From: WTGA01 sp965214055
GTDB taxonomy: Bacteria; Pseudomonadota; Gammaproteobacteria; Arenicellales; Poriferihabitantaceae
DNA length: 64,000 nt
Direction of reading: 5' to 3'
Assembly: GCA_965214055.1 (NCBI GenBank)
Contig: OZ243931.1
Coordinates: forward strand, 434,001-498,000
Shown: positions 1 through 9,344 of the stretch, piece by piece
Position numbering within the stretch: position 1 is the stretch's first letter
Layout: every line of letters begins with the position of its first letter
The notes under the pieces: model-generated
The model's input: only the letters and a program-made list of their open reading frames with translations
The model's database searches: none
What the model was told of the DNA's origin: nothing
Position numbers and translations under genes: made by a program

Positions 1-1656
1 CGGCTCATTGCCGAGAAACGCCGGCGCAACATAATACAGGTAGATACTGCCTGCGATGAAACCACAAAGCATCCCCGCCAGTGCTCCCGCGCGATTCGCC
101 CGTTTCCACCAGATTCCCAGTACGATCGGGAAGAACAGGCCGGAACACGCAAAATCAAAGGCCCAGGCCACGGCCCCGAGGATACTGGTGAGTTTCAAGC
201 TGGCTACGAACGCACCCGCGGCACCGATTCCCACCAGCAAAATACGGGCAACCAGCAAACGTTTCTTGGTTTCCGCATTGGGGTCGATGATTTTGTAGTA
301 CAAGTCATGGGACAGGGCATTTGCGATCGCCAGCAACAGCCCATCTGCCGTGGACATCGCCGCCGCCATGCCGCCTGCCGCCACCAGGCCGGAGATCACA
401 TACGGCAAACCGGCAATTTCCGGTGTTGCCAATACCACGATATCCCCTCGCATGAAGAACTCGTTGAGTTGCAACAGGCCATCCCCATTGGCATCGATGA
501 TCTGCAGAAATCCAACATTACTCCATTTCTGTATCCATTCCAGTGCCTGTACTTCCGTAATGGCCTTGCCGATAATACCCGTCGCCAGGTTCGGGTCCAG
601 CACCTGCAGCTTGGTAAAGGTTGCCAGGGCCGGGGCCGTGAAATAGAGCAGGAAGATGAAGAACAATGACCACGCCACGGATTGACGTGCCGCCTTGACC
701 GACGGGGTGGTAAAGTAACGCATCAGGATGTGCGGCAACGAGGCCGTACCGGCCATCATGCACAGTACCAGGGTCACAAACTTCCAGCTGCTCAACGCGT
801 CCGACCCTGCTGAGGCGAACGGAACACTCAATGCCTTGAGACCCTTTTTGGCTCCTTCCACGGCATCCAGGGAACCGAGGCCGTGCAATTGCTCCAGTTC
901 AGTGATGCGCATCACCGCTTCGCCGTAGACCAATTGCGGCACCAGGCCAAATCCCTGCTTGTTGGACATCCAGAATACCGGCACCAGGTAGGCAATGATC
1001 AGGACGATATACTGGGCGACCTGGGTCCAGGTAACCGCTCGCATGCCCCCCAGCATGGAACACAGCAAAATGCCCAGAAGCCCGAACCACACCCCGACTT
1101 CAAACGGAATCTGGAGCGCTCTGGATGCGATGGTTCCGGTTGCATTGATCTGGGCGGTCACATACGTAAACGACGCAACGGTCAAAACCACCACGGCAAA
1201 GAACCGGGGGAGGTTTCCGCCATACCGGGTACCAATGAAATCAGGAACGGTATAGCAGCCAAATTTGCGCAGGTACGGGGCCATCAGGGCCGCGACCAGA
1301 ACATAACCGCCGGTCCAGCCCACAACGAAGGCCAGATAACCATGTCCACCGAAGTAGATGCCGCCGGCCATTGCCACGAAAGATGCACCTGACATCCAGT
1401 CCGCTGCAGTGGCCATTCCGTTAAAGACCGTTGGAACCTGGCGTCCGGCAACATAATAGGCATCCACCTGCATGGTCCGGGAAAGCCAGCCAATGGCCGC
1501 ATAGATAAACACCGTGAATGCGACAAACAGGATGCCGATGGTATCTGCGCCGACCCCCATCTGCTCAAGGGCCGCCATTAACAGAATAAAAATCAAAAAT
1601 CCGCCGGTATACAACCCGTAGATTTTTGGCAGGTTTTCAATAAATGCTCCTTTCAT
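1..1656 (-). CDS. sodium:solute symporter, large subunit (3' end cut by window edge)
   Basis: A continuous reading frame begins at the ATG at 1656, behind a strong GGAGGAA ribosome site, and is still open at base 1, so about 552 residues are visible and the C-terminus is missing. The protein is almost wholly hydrophobic with about 12-13 predicted membrane segments. It has the sodium:solute symporter (SSF) look, including an early conserved block around GRQVPTVFNGMATAADWMSG. Its pairing, three bases downstream of a DUF4212 gene, is typical of the two-part symporters related to the VC_2705 subfamily, thought to import small organic acids such as acetate or pyruvate with sodium. Substrate is inferred only from family. 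Family certain, substrate unknown. Confidence 0.88.
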   Translation of the reverse strand, partial: MKGAFIENLPKIYGLYTGGFLIFILLMAALEQMGVGADTIGILFVAFTVFIYAAIGWLSRTMQVDAYYVAGRQVPTVFNGMATAADWMSGASFVAMAGGIYFGGHGYLAFVVGWTGGYVLVAALMAPYLRKFGCYTVPDFIGTRYGGNLPRFFAVVVLTVASFTYVTAQINATGTIASRALQIPFEVGVWFGLLGILLCSMLGGMRAVTWTQVAQYIVLIIAYLVPVFWMSNKQGFGLVPQLVYGEAVMRITELEQLHGLGSLDAVEGAKKGLKALSVPFASAGSDALSSWKFVTLVLCMMAGTASLPHILMRYFTTPSVKAARQSVAWSLFFIFLLYFTAPALATFTKLQVLDPNLATGIIGKAITEVQALEWIQKWSNVGFLQIIDANGDGLLQLNEFFMRGDIVVLATPEIAGLPYVISGLVAAGGMAAAMSTADGLLLAIANALSHDLYYKIIDPNAETKKRLLVARILLVGIGAAGAFVASLKLTSILGAVAWAFDFACSGLFFPIVLGIWWKRANRAGALAGMLCGFIAGSIYLYYVAPAFLGNEP

Positions 1657-1659
1657 TTT

Positions 1660-1917
1660 CTATTCCTCCGCAAAGCCGGTTTCCTGATCAATTTTGTGTT
1701 GCGCTCGGGCAAACCAAAAAATCAGGATGACAAAAATGATTTCAGATCCCTGTGCCGCCATATAAAAACCCAGGGGGAACCCCAGAAATGAAACGGCATT
1801 CAATGCATTTGCAAACCAATGGACCACGAATGAAAAAACAAACCAAATAACCAACGTGACAATCATCAGACGTTTGGTACGTTCCCAATGTGTCACTCGC
1901 TGACTGGTATCAGACAT
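1660..1917 (-). CDS. DUF4212 small subunit of the sodium:solute symporter
   Basis: The 85-residue protein has a short charged N-terminus with a WERTKRLM motif, then two hydrophobic helices (about residues 17-36 and 45-66) separated by a short loop, and an acidic tail. This matches the DUF4212 family, the small partner always found just upstream of a larger SSF-type symporter, as here where only three bases separate the two. Its job is probably assembly or regulation of the transporter in the inner membrane. The intergenic stretch upstream (1918-2084) is very AT-rich and probably carries the promoter, but I could not fix a single -35/-10 pair. Confidence 0.85.
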   Translation of the reverse strand: MSDTSQRVTHWERTKRLMIVTLVIWFVFSFVVHWFANALNAVSFLGFPLGFYMAAQGSEIIFVILIFWFARAQHKIDQETGFAEE

Positions 1918-2084
1918 ACGCCCTCCTCAAATTGTTAAGTGAATTTTTAGTAGTGAGAAGAATAATAATGAATATAATCCCAACAATACTGTGGTCTCGC
2001 AATCTTACCAGATAAAATCCCATGGTCGCTGATGAATAAGATAAAATGTATGGATACCAAAAATATTATTTATAACAACTTATT

Positions 2085-2783
2085 GTGAATTCTTCGTTTA
2101 AAACAATAAATAAGTATATTAATAAATTGTTTTCAAAAGATTTTTTAAAGACATTTTTTGATTATGTCGGCCTGGGAAACCAGGCCAGGAAACAACCCCT
2201 CAGCAATCCGGAGGCCCTTGAGCTGTTTCTGAAAACCCGGGCCAGCCACGTGGCCCAAACCTCCCTGTACGGATATCTCAAAACCCGGGCAGGAACACGG
2301 TTCCCGGAAATGTTTGAAGATCCGGGGTTGTTGTTGTCCATGAACATGGCCAAGTGGCAGGTCTGGCTCGCCTGCCTGTCGGATTTGACCATTTATGTGG
2401 GCGCATTGATCCAGCAGCGGACGGGGACCGGAAATGACCGGATTGTCGCCATCCTGTCCGAAGCGGTGGACTCCATACTGGCTGAAACCGGCAAGCCGGA
2501 AGATTCCGCTGACGCGTTTGAATCCACCGCCCAGGGCATACGGATCCGGATTGCCAATACCGACTACTCTCTCATCGGTGATGACGAAACCGCATTCCGG
2601 GAAAGCCCTGAATCCCTGTATCACTGGGCCCCCATTGCAGATGAGCTCAAATCCCGGGACCGGGAAATCGTGATCAATTCCGTTCGTTTCCGCTGGAAGG
2701 AGATTCGCAACAGCGTTCGGGGTTTGCTCCGGGCCGATGAATTGATGGGAAAACCGGCCGGCGGTTTTCAGGAAGGAGCGTGA
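2085..2783 (+). CDS. conserved hypothetical protein
   Basis: The 232-residue frame is well used and its internal block (LFLKTRASHVAQTSLYGYLK, then LSMNMAKWQVWLACLSDL) looks like a widespread proteobacterial family of unknown function. The N-terminus is lysine-rich and coded by AT-rich codons unlike the rest of the gene, and the only upstream start is a GTG at 2085 with no good ribosome site, so the start is uncertain. No catalytic motif or clear membrane segment is visible; the WLACLSDLTIYVGALI stretch could be a buried or membrane helix. It sits alone between the divergent symporter genes and an amidase. No function is proposed. Confidence 0.6.
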   Translation: MNSSFKTINKYINKLFSKDFLKTFFDYVGLGNQARKQPLSNPEALELFLKTRASHVAQTSLYGYLKTRAGTRFPEMFEDPGLLLSMNMAKWQVWLACLSDLTIYVGALIQQRTGTGNDRIVAILSEAVDSILAETGKPEDSADAFESTAQGIRIRIANTDYSLIGDDETAFRESPESLYHWAPIADELKSRDREIVINSVRFRWKEIRNSVRGLLRADELMGKPAGGFQEGA

Positions 2784-2823
2784 GTCGACATCCTATGTGG
2801 TTCCTTCATGGATCAACCGGGAT

Positions 2824-4281
2824 ATGAACATCCCCCCACCGAACCCCCCTGACATTCCTGAACTCGTTGCCATGAGCGCGACAAAAGTGGTGTCATGGCT
2901 GAAACAGGGGAAAATATCCTCCCTGGAATTGCTGGAGATATTGCTGGAAAGAATCCGCGCCGTGGATCCGGCGGTGAACGCCCTGCCAACCCTTTGCATG
3001 GACCGCGCCCGGGAGAATGCAAGAAAGCAGGATGGCGGGATGACGGGTGAAACACTGCTGTGCGGACTGCCGGTGGTGATCAAGGATCTGGTGGATGTCA
3101 GCGGTATCCGCACCACCCAGGGTTCCCTGGTGTATGAAAACCATGTTGCCGCCGAATCCGATATTCTGGTCAGGCACCTTGAGAACCGGGGAGGAATTGT
3201 CTACGCAAAGTCCAATACCCCCGAGTTTGGAACCGGTGGAAATACCCGCAACCGGGTATTCGGCATGACCCGCAATCCCTGGAATACCGCCCTGAGTTGC
3301 GCAGGATCTTCCGGAGGCTCCGCAGTGGCCCTGGCCACGGGGATGGCCTGGCTCGCCCATGGTTCGGACATGGGGGGCTCACTGAGAAATCCGGCCAGCT
3401 TTTGCGGCGTCGTTGGCCTGCGTCCCACAGTGGGCCGTGTGGCCTCGACCCTGGGGAGTGCCGTCAGCAACACCCTGTCCACAAACGGTCCCATGGCCCG
3501 GAATGTGGCGGACCTGGCCCTCATGCTGGATGCCATGTCCGGACATGAACCCGGGGACCCCCTGTCTGTACCGGCTCCGGGCATCCCCTTTTCCGAATCC
3601 ATGGCACCCCCGGCCCTGACCGGCAAGGTGGCCTATTCCCTGGATCTTGGCATTACTGCCGTGGACCCCGGCGTTCAGTCGGTCTTTGCGGATGCCCTGG
3701 GAAAACTGGAAGATGCCGGAATCAGACTGGTCCGGGCATCTCCGGATTTTTCAGGTATGGAGGAAGTCTTTCATGTTTTAAGAGCACACAGCTATGAATC
3801 CGGTCTCGGGGAACTTCTGGAACAGCATGAAGACCAGCTGGACCCCAATGTAGTCTGGAATATCCGGGAAGGGCAAAAACTGACCCGGGCAGATCTCCAC
3901 CGGGCCGAAGCAGAACGGGTTCGAATCGTCCGCCGGGTACAACGGTTTTTCAGTCAGTACCCGGTCCTGTTAACCCCCGCCACGGTGGTTCCCCCCTACC
4001 CGGTGGAACACGATCATGTCCTCCGTTGCGGTGACCACCGATTCGAAAACTACTACCAGTGGTTGTCCATCGCCTATGCCTTTACCACCGCGCTGTGCCC
4101 AGCCCTGTCCATGCCATGCGGCTTTACCGGCGAGGGGCTTCCGGTGGGCCTCCAGGTCGCCGGGGCAGCCTACGGGGAGGCAACCCTGCTTTCCCATGCG
4201 GCCAGGTTCGAGAAAATCCTGGCGTTGACGCCGGTTACGCCAATCAACCCCGGAACCGGCGATCAGGACAACCGACAGTGA
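2824..4281 (+). CDS. amidase signature family hydrolase
   Basis: The protein belongs to the amidase signature family, which hydrolyses carboxamides or ester-like bonds with a Ser-cisSer-Lys triad. Using the ATG at 2824 (485 residues), the triad is visible as Lys87 in PVVIKDLVDV, Ser162 in the GSSGGSA loop and Ser186 in GSDMGGSLR, with the spacings expected of the family. An upstream in-frame GTG at 2797 is possible but has no better ribosome site. The length is normal. The next gene, a DUF1989 protein, begins 47 bases later, a pairing that suggests work on an amide or urea-like nitrogen compound. Specific substrate (amide, aryl-amide, carbamate) cannot be told. Confidence 0.9.
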   Translation: MNIPPPNPPDIPELVAMSATKVVSWLKQGKISSLELLEILLERIRAVDPAVNALPTLCMDRARENARKQDGGMTGETLLCGLPVVIKDLVDVSGIRTTQGSLVYENHVAAESDILVRHLENRGGIVYAKSNTPEFGTGGNTRNRVFGMTRNPWNTALSCAGSSGGSAVALATGMAWLAHGSDMGGSLRNPASFCGVVGLRPTVGRVASTLGSAVSNTLSTNGPMARNVADLALMLDAMSGHEPGDPLSVPAPGIPFSESMAPPALTGKVAYSLDLGITAVDPGVQSVFADALGKLEDAGIRLVRASPDFSGMEEVFHVLRAHSYESGLGELLEQHEDQLDPNVVWNIREGQKLTRADLHRAEAERVRIVRRVQRFFSQYPVLLTPATVVPPYPVEHDHVLRCGDHRFENYYQWLSIAYAFTTALCPALSMPCGFTGEGLPVGLQVAGAAYGEATLLSHAARFEKILALTPVTPINPGTGDQDNRQ

Positions 4282-4328
4282 ATGGCTTATACTGTACGAA
4301 ACCACCCCAGGCAACCGGAGAAAATCGT

Positions 4329-4940
4329 ATGACCGTTGACGAAGTCATCCCTGCTGGAAAGAGCTGGTCTGCCGTGATCCCGGCAGGCCATTACCTGAGC
4401 ATCATTGACCTGGAAGGACAACAGGGCGTGGATTTTCTCTGTTACAACGCCGACCATCCGGAAGAACGATACCATGCGCCCAATACGCTAAAAGCCATCC
4501 AGACGCTCCGGTTGACTGCAGGCCATGTCCTCTATTCCGATATCGCCCGTCCCATTTTCACCATCACCCATGACAGCTGCAACGGCCACGATACCATTGG
4601 CGGATGCTGCAGCGCACCCAGCAACGAAATGCTGTACGGGGTGAAGAATGTCCCCGGGTGCCGGGAAAATTTCCTGTATGAACTCGACAGGCATGGTCTG
4701 GGAAGAAAAGACCTGGTGCCCAATATCAATTTTTTCTGCAACGTCCCGGTTGACGACAACCGGATGGCGGATTCCGTGTTCGTGGCCGGACATTCCAGCC
4801 CGGGGGACTGTGTCACCCTGCAGGCAAAAATGAGTGCGCTGGCCGTGATTTCCAATTGCCCCCAGGTGAACAACCCCTGCAACCATGGCCAGCCCACCCC
4901 CATCCGCGTGCGGGTCACCGATGAGCCAATCACCCCGTAA
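4329..4940 (+). CDS. DUF1989 / urea carboxylase-associated family protein
   Basis: The 203-residue protein opens with IPAGKSWSAVIPAGHYLSII and contains GVDFLCYNADHPEERY, a Cys-rich GGCCSAPSNEM block and the terminal SNCPQVNNPCNHGQPTPI motif, all typical of DUF1989. Members are annotated as urea-carboxylase- or aminomethyltransferase-associated, and some sit in operons for nitrogen-rich compounds; the biochemical role is not settled. The conserved His, Cys and Asn residues suggest a metal site. A much longer reading frame starts at 4059, but the ATG at 4329 has a GGAG ribosome site and matches where the family begins. A TATACT element at 4285 could be a -10. Confidence 0.83.
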   Translation: MTVDEVIPAGKSWSAVIPAGHYLSIIDLEGQQGVDFLCYNADHPEERYHAPNTLKAIQTLRLTAGHVLYSDIARPIFTITHDSCNGHDTIGGCCSAPSNEMLYGVKNVPGCRENFLYELDRHGLGRKDLVPNINFFCNVPVDDNRMADSVFVAGHSSPGDCVTLQAKMSALAVISNCPQVNNPCNHGQPTPIRVRVTDEPITP

Positions 4941-5071
4941 CCCCCCCCTTTTTTTGCCCGCTTCGGCCCGCCCTGCGGTCACCGTCGCTTCTCTGGACCC
5001 CGGATTCGCGAAAAGCCCGATCTGCCTGCCGACCTTCCCTGCAGGCCCGGTTTTCCGGAAGAACGATCCGG

Positions 5072-5077
5072 TATAAT
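5072..5077 (+). promoter_or_regulatory. TATAAT -10 box immediately before the CmcJ-like gene
   Basis: A perfect TATAAT lies at 5072-5077, only eight bases before the ATG at 5086. Transcription from it would start about two bases before, or at, the ATG, so the message would be leaderless or nearly so, and no ribosome site is seen. No good -35 hexamer stands 16-18 bases upstream. Confidence 0.4.
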
Positions 5078-5085
5078 CACTGCGC

Positions 5086-5910
5086 ATGTACTCGGACACT
5101 GAATGCATCCAGGCAACCGTCAAATATCTCGCTGGCGGTGATCATCCTGCGCTCTATATCGCCTCCACCGGCGGGGGGGATATGACCGAGCACCGGGGGC
5201 ACTATGCCCTGGAATCGGTGACGGTACACAATGCCCGGAGCCGGCCAGGGGATTTCAGCCTGGACCGGGAAGGATTCATCCTCGCCCCCCACAAAACGTC
5301 GGTGACGAATTTTTACAATGAAAAGGAGATCACGGGGACTTTTTACAATGAGGTCAGGGCCCTGATCATTCGGGAAACGGGGGCATCCCGGGTTGAAATT
5401 TTTGATCACACCCGGCGCTCGTCCTCGGTGGACGTCCAAAAGGAAAAGAAGATTCGGGAAACCGCATCCATTGTCCACAACGATTATACTGCAAGGTCGG
5501 GCCCCAACCGGTTGCGGGACCATTTCCCCGGGGATCCCGAACAGGCGGAAGATCTGCTGGCCAGGCGATTCTCCATTATCAACGTCTGGCGGTCCATCCG
5601 GGGTACTGTTCAAAACGCCCCCATCGCACTGTGTGATGCCTCCAGCACACAGGTGGCTGACCTGGTTTCCGTAGAGCGCCGGGCCAGGGATCGGATCGGG
5701 GAAATACAGCTGGCGAGGGCCAACACCCGCCATCACTGGTACTATTTTCCGGAGATGAACATGGAGGAGGCCCTGTTGTTCAAGACCTATGATTCCCTGG
5801 ACGATGGCCGGGCGAGGTTTACCATCCATACGGCCATTGAGGATCCCCTGACCCCGGACAATGCCCCACCCCGTGAAAGTATAGAAACCCGGTGTTTTGT
5901 ATTTTATTGA
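5086..5910 (+). CDS. CmcJ/NvfI-family putative non-haem iron oxygenase
   Basis: The 274-residue protein shows the signature of the CmcJ family (named after the cephamycin 7-alpha-methoxylation partner and including fungal NvfI-type oxygenases): VHNDYT at 130-135 supplies a His131-x-Asp133 pair, followed by RFSIINVWRSI at 161-171 and the APIALCDASS block near 178-187. The second histidine is probably in the RHHWYYFPEMN motif near 215. Members are often called methyltransferases in databases, but the fold is Fe(II)/2-oxoglutarate-like. The gene follows the amidase and DUF1989 genes on the same strand. The start is fixed by the only nearby ATG; a TATAAT box lies directly in front. Substrate unknown. 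Confidence 0.78.
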   Translation: MYSDTECIQATVKYLAGGDHPALYIASTGGGDMTEHRGHYALESVTVHNARSRPGDFSLDREGFILAPHKTSVTNFYNEKEITGTFYNEVRALIIRETGASRVEIFDHTRRSSSVDVQKEKKIRETASIVHNDYTARSGPNRLRDHFPGDPEQAEDLLARRFSIINVWRSIRGTVQNAPIALCDASSTQVADLVSVERRARDRIGEIQLARANTRHHWYYFPEMNMEEALLFKTYDSLDDGRARFTIHTAIEDPLTPDNAPPRESIETRCFVFY

Positions 5911-6133
5911 GCATCGTCGATATCCCCAGGGACCCACACCGGGCCGGTCACTTCCGGTCAATCCACCCTGCTGGTATGATCCCTGCAGGGTGGCACCACA
6001 AGGCCATCCCCTGCATGAAACCCTGGCATCTTCCGGGACCCCGGGGAAAGAGACAAGCTGAAATCCGGATGACCGGATTTTGGATTTCATGCCAAAATGC
6101 ACCCCCTGTACACAACAACCCATTCCTGAATCG

Positions 6134-7186
6134 ATGAAATACAGAAAACTCGGAGACTCAGGCATTGACGTCAGCCTGATATGCCTGGGCACCATGACCT
6201 GGGGCGAACAGAATTCCATGGAAGACGCCTTCGGGCAGATGGAGTATGCCCTGGAGCAGGGTGTCAATTTCTGGGATACGGCGGAAATGTATCCGATCCC
6301 CGTCAAATCGGGCACCGCGGGACAGACGGAACGCTGTATCGGGGAGTGGTTCAGGAAGACCGGCCGGAGAAACGAGGTCATCCTTGCCACCAAGGTCACG
6401 GGGCGCAGCAAGCGCCATTGGATACGGAACCAACCCGAAACCCGCCTGACTCGAGAGCAGATCAACCAGGCCATTGACAGCAGCCTGAAGCGACTGCAAA
6501 CGGACTATGTGGACCTCTACCAGCTTCACTGGCCGGACCGGCACATCAACCTCTGGGGAGAAGGAGACGGGTCCTATATCCATAAAGGCAGGGAAGACGA
6601 AGTGCCCATTGCCGAGACCCTGGAGGCCATGACGGATCTGGTCACAGCTGGCAAGGTGCGAACCGTTGGCGTTTCCAATGAAACGCCCTGGGGAATGAGT
6701 CAGTACCTGGACCAATCAGCTCATCATGGCAGGCAACGGGTGGTTTCCATCCAGAATTCCTACAGCCTCCTGAACCGCATATACGAAACCGGACTGAGTG
6801 AATTCAGTTACCGGGAAAATATTGGTCTCCTTGCCTATTCACCCCTGGCCATGGGCGCTCTGACCGGAAAATACATGAAAGGGCCGGTGCCGGCGGGTTC
6901 CAGGCTGGATTTGTTTCCGGAATTCCTGAATCGTTTCCGGACGGACACCGCCCGCCAGGCGTTGGCACGCTATGTGCAATTGGCCCGGGAGGTTTCCCTG
7001 ACCCCCACCCAGCTGGCACTGGGATTCGTCAACACCCGCCCGTTCCTGACCTCCAACATCATTGGTGCCACCACCCTGGAACAGTTAAAGGAAAACATTG
7101 AAACCGTCCATGTGGATATCCCGAAAGACCTGGAAACGGAAATCAACCGGATTCATTCGCTGTGCAAGAATCCGGCGGCCACATGA
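6134..7186 (+). CDS. aldo/keto reductase (Tas-like)
   Basis: The protein begins MKYRKLGDSGIDVSLICLGT at the ATG at 6134 and is 350 residues, the length of the E. coli Tas group. It shows the AKR catalytic residues: Asp in NFWDTAEMYP, the Tyr that follows, Lys in VILATKVTG, and His in LYQLHWPDR. Conserved NADPH-site elements appear as VGVSNE and LLAYSPLAMGALTGKY. It should reduce an aldehyde or ketone with NADPH in the cytoplasm. It lies downstream of the CmcJ-like gene after a 223-base gap and converges on the Rieske fusion genes. It could serve the same pathway or act as a general carbonyl reductase. Confidence 0.88.
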   Translation: MKYRKLGDSGIDVSLICLGTMTWGEQNSMEDAFGQMEYALEQGVNFWDTAEMYPIPVKSGTAGQTERCIGEWFRKTGRRNEVILATKVTGRSKRHWIRNQPETRLTREQINQAIDSSLKRLQTDYVDLYQLHWPDRHINLWGEGDGSYIHKGREDEVPIAETLEAMTDLVTAGKVRTVGVSNETPWGMSQYLDQSAHHGRQRVVSIQNSYSLLNRIYETGLSEFSYRENIGLLAYSPLAMGALTGKYMKGPVPAGSRLDLFPEFLNRFRTDTARQALARYVQLAREVSLTPTQLALGFVNTRPFLTSNIIGATTLEQLKENIETVHVDIPKDLETEINRIHSLCKNPAAT

Positions 7187-7305
7187 CTCAACGGATGACC
7201 GTTCACATCCCCCGAACCGCAATTCCAGGAGGGCTGTGATCATCTGCCCGGGGACCGTGACGCTCCTTCGCCCCCCGGCCTGTGGACAGAATGCGGCCCT
7301 GAACC

Positions 7306-9297
7306 CTATATCAGGTCCACATCGGAAATCACTTCCACCAGGGCCGGCCCGGGATAATCCAGTGCCGACTGAACGGCTTCATCCAACTGGGCATAGTCGG
7401 TCACCCGTTTACCAAATCCACCGCAGTTTTTTGCGAAAATGGCAAAATTCGGGTTGTGCAGCGAGGTCTGCCAGACCTGCCACTGCCCAGCACGCTGCTC
7501 CTTGCTGATCTTTCCGAGCTCGGAATTGTTGAGCAGGATATGCGTGATGTTCATGTTGTATTTCACCGCCGTGGTGAAATCCGCCAGGTACTGCCCAAAG
7601 CCCCCGTCCCCACTGATCGAGACCACTGCCCGGCCCCTCAAATCTTCCTGGTCCTGGGTCGCGGCCCAGGCCCCCATGGCGGCAGGAAATGAAAATCCGA
7701 TGGACCCCAGATAACCGGACATCAGTACAGACTGCCGTTTGCATTCAAAATAGCGGCCGAAGGAATAGGTGTTGTTGCCCACGTCCACCGCGATGATGGC
7801 ATCGTCGGGAACCAGCCGGGTCAATGAATTGAAAATGAAAGCGGAATTCAGACCCTGACCACTGTCGTCCGCCAGACGCCTGTGTTTTTCCCTGCGCCAG
7901 ATCTTCCAGCGCTCCGCTACTTCACCGGTTTGGTCAAGGGTATCGAATTCGTTTCCCAGGTGGTCCCGAATCAACCGGGCAGTGGTTTCGATTTCCCCCC
8001 AGACCGGCAGCGATACGGGGTGAAATTTTCCCAATGCCATCTGTTCAAAATCCACCTGGATGATGGGACGCTTGGGGGTAATGCCGGTGTGATTGGAAAA
8101 GGAGGAGCCCATGGCCAGGATCAGATCGCATTCATTCATAAACCAACTGGCAATGGGGGTACCGGAACGACCCAGCACCCCCCCTGCCAGCGGGTGACCG
8201 TCCGGTATCTGTCCCTTGGCCTTGAAAGTGGTAAGCACGGGGGCCTTCAGCTTTTCTGCAAGGGCAATGACTTCCTGCATGGCATACTTGGCACCATACC
8301 CGACTATGATGATGGGCCGTTTATGGGTCCGGATCAGGTTGATGGCCTGTTCTACGGATTCCGCTGAAGGGGTAATTCGGATGTCTCCAAGACGACCCTG
8401 GGGATGTCCCGCCGGCGCATTTTCTGCTGCCGGGATGGTTTGCACATCATCGGGAAAGATCAGATGGGTGGGAGTACGTTTCACAATGGCATTTTTGCAG
8501 GCCAGACTCATCAATTCCCCGTGTTTGCTGGTATGCAGAACGGTCTGACTGAACTCGGATACCGCCTCAAATGCCGACATCAGATCAATATCCTGAAACG
8601 CACCCGGCCCGAATACCTGGATATTCACCTGCCCGGTCAACGCCAGGGCGGGTGCCCGGTCCACCTTGCAGTCCCATAAACCGGTCAACAGGTTGGTGGC
8701 CCCGGGCCCGGCAATGGTCAGGCACGCCGCAGGGTTGCCGGATGCCTTGGCATATCCTGCACAGGCGAAGGCCGCACAGCCTTCGTGCCGTACCCCAAAA
8801 AAATGGAGCCTGCCCTGATTCTCCTGGATTCGCAGCGCCTCTGCCAGCCCCAGATTGGAATGTCCCACCATGCCAAAGACGGATTGAATTCCCCAGTTGA
8901 CCATGGTTTCCGCCATTACGTCCGAGATGGTCCTGGTTCGGTCCGGTTCCGGTTCCAGGGCCAGGTAAATGCCGTCATCCCGCACCTCCACCGGGTACAG
9001 TTTCTGTCCCGAATCTTCATGCCCCCCCGGAGGCTTGCCGGTTTCAGGATCAAAATCCCACCCGTGCCAGGGGCAGCGCAACCAGCACCGCCCGTCTTTG
9101 CCAACTTCGATGGAACCTTCCCCCAGGGGACCGCCCTGATGAGGGCATCGATTGTCCATGGCCGTGTATTTTCCATTGAAATGGGTTAACGCCATGGACT
9201 TGGTTCCTGCGGTCACCGTTTTTACCCGCCCTTCCGGCAACTCATCCGGTTCGGCAACCCGGTACCATTTTATCTTTCGGGATTCTTGTTCAGTCAT
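7306..9297 (-). CDS. Rieske [2Fe-2S] domain fused to a thiamine-diphosphate enzyme
   Basis: The 663-residue protein joins two folds. Residues 1-118 form a Rieske-type ferredoxin domain, with Cys51/His53 in CPHQGG and Cys75/His78 in CPWHGW. Residues from about 123 to the end are a complete acetolactate-synthase/pyruvate-oxidase-type ThDP enzyme: PYR domain with the cofactor-activating Glu172 in GVRHEGCAAF, a central domain, and a PP domain with GDGG at 563-566 and the metal-binding NN near 590. It lies 47 bases downstream of another Rieske fusion on the same strand, so the two are probably one operon. The Rieske centre may carry electrons to or from a bound intermediate or flavin. Reaction and substrate are unknown; the fusion itself is clear, as the frame is unbroken. 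Confidence 0.88.
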   Translation of the reverse strand: MTEQESRKIKWYRVAEPDELPEGRVKTVTAGTKSMALTHFNGKYTAMDNRCPHQGGPLGEGSIEVGKDGRCWLRCPWHGWDFDPETGKPPGGHEDSGQKLYPVEVRDDGIYLALEPEPDRTRTISDVMAETMVNWGIQSVFGMVGHSNLGLAEALRIQENQGRLHFFGVRHEGCAAFACAGYAKASGNPAACLTIAGPGATNLLTGLWDCKVDRAPALALTGQVNIQVFGPGAFQDIDLMSAFEAVSEFSQTVLHTSKHGELMSLACKNAIVKRTPTHLIFPDDVQTIPAAENAPAGHPQGRLGDIRITPSAESVEQAINLIRTHKRPIIIVGYGAKYAMQEVIALAEKLKAPVLTTFKAKGQIPDGHPLAGGVLGRSGTPIASWFMNECDLILAMGSSFSNHTGITPKRPIIQVDFEQMALGKFHPVSLPVWGEIETTARLIRDHLGNEFDTLDQTGEVAERWKIWRREKHRRLADDSGQGLNSAFIFNSLTRLVPDDAIIAVDVGNNTYSFGRYFECKRQSVLMSGYLGSIGFSFPAAMGAWAATQDQEDLRGRAVVSISGDGGFGQYLADFTTAVKYNMNITHILLNNSELGKISKEQRAGQWQVWQTSLHNPNFAIFAKNCGGFGKRVTDYAQLDEAVQSALDYPGPALVEVISDVDLI

Positions 9298-9344
9298 GGT
9301 TCGCGATGGTGGTGGATGTCCTGCGGTGTCAATGCCCCATACCC

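Noticed and set aside
4941..4970. T-rich run after the DUF1989 gene as an intrinsic terminator
   Set aside because: No stable hairpin precedes the T-run.
5077..6474. Long minus-strand frame opposite the CmcJ-like and aldo/keto reductase genes
   Set aside because: Runs antisense through two well-supported genes and encodes nothing recognisable.
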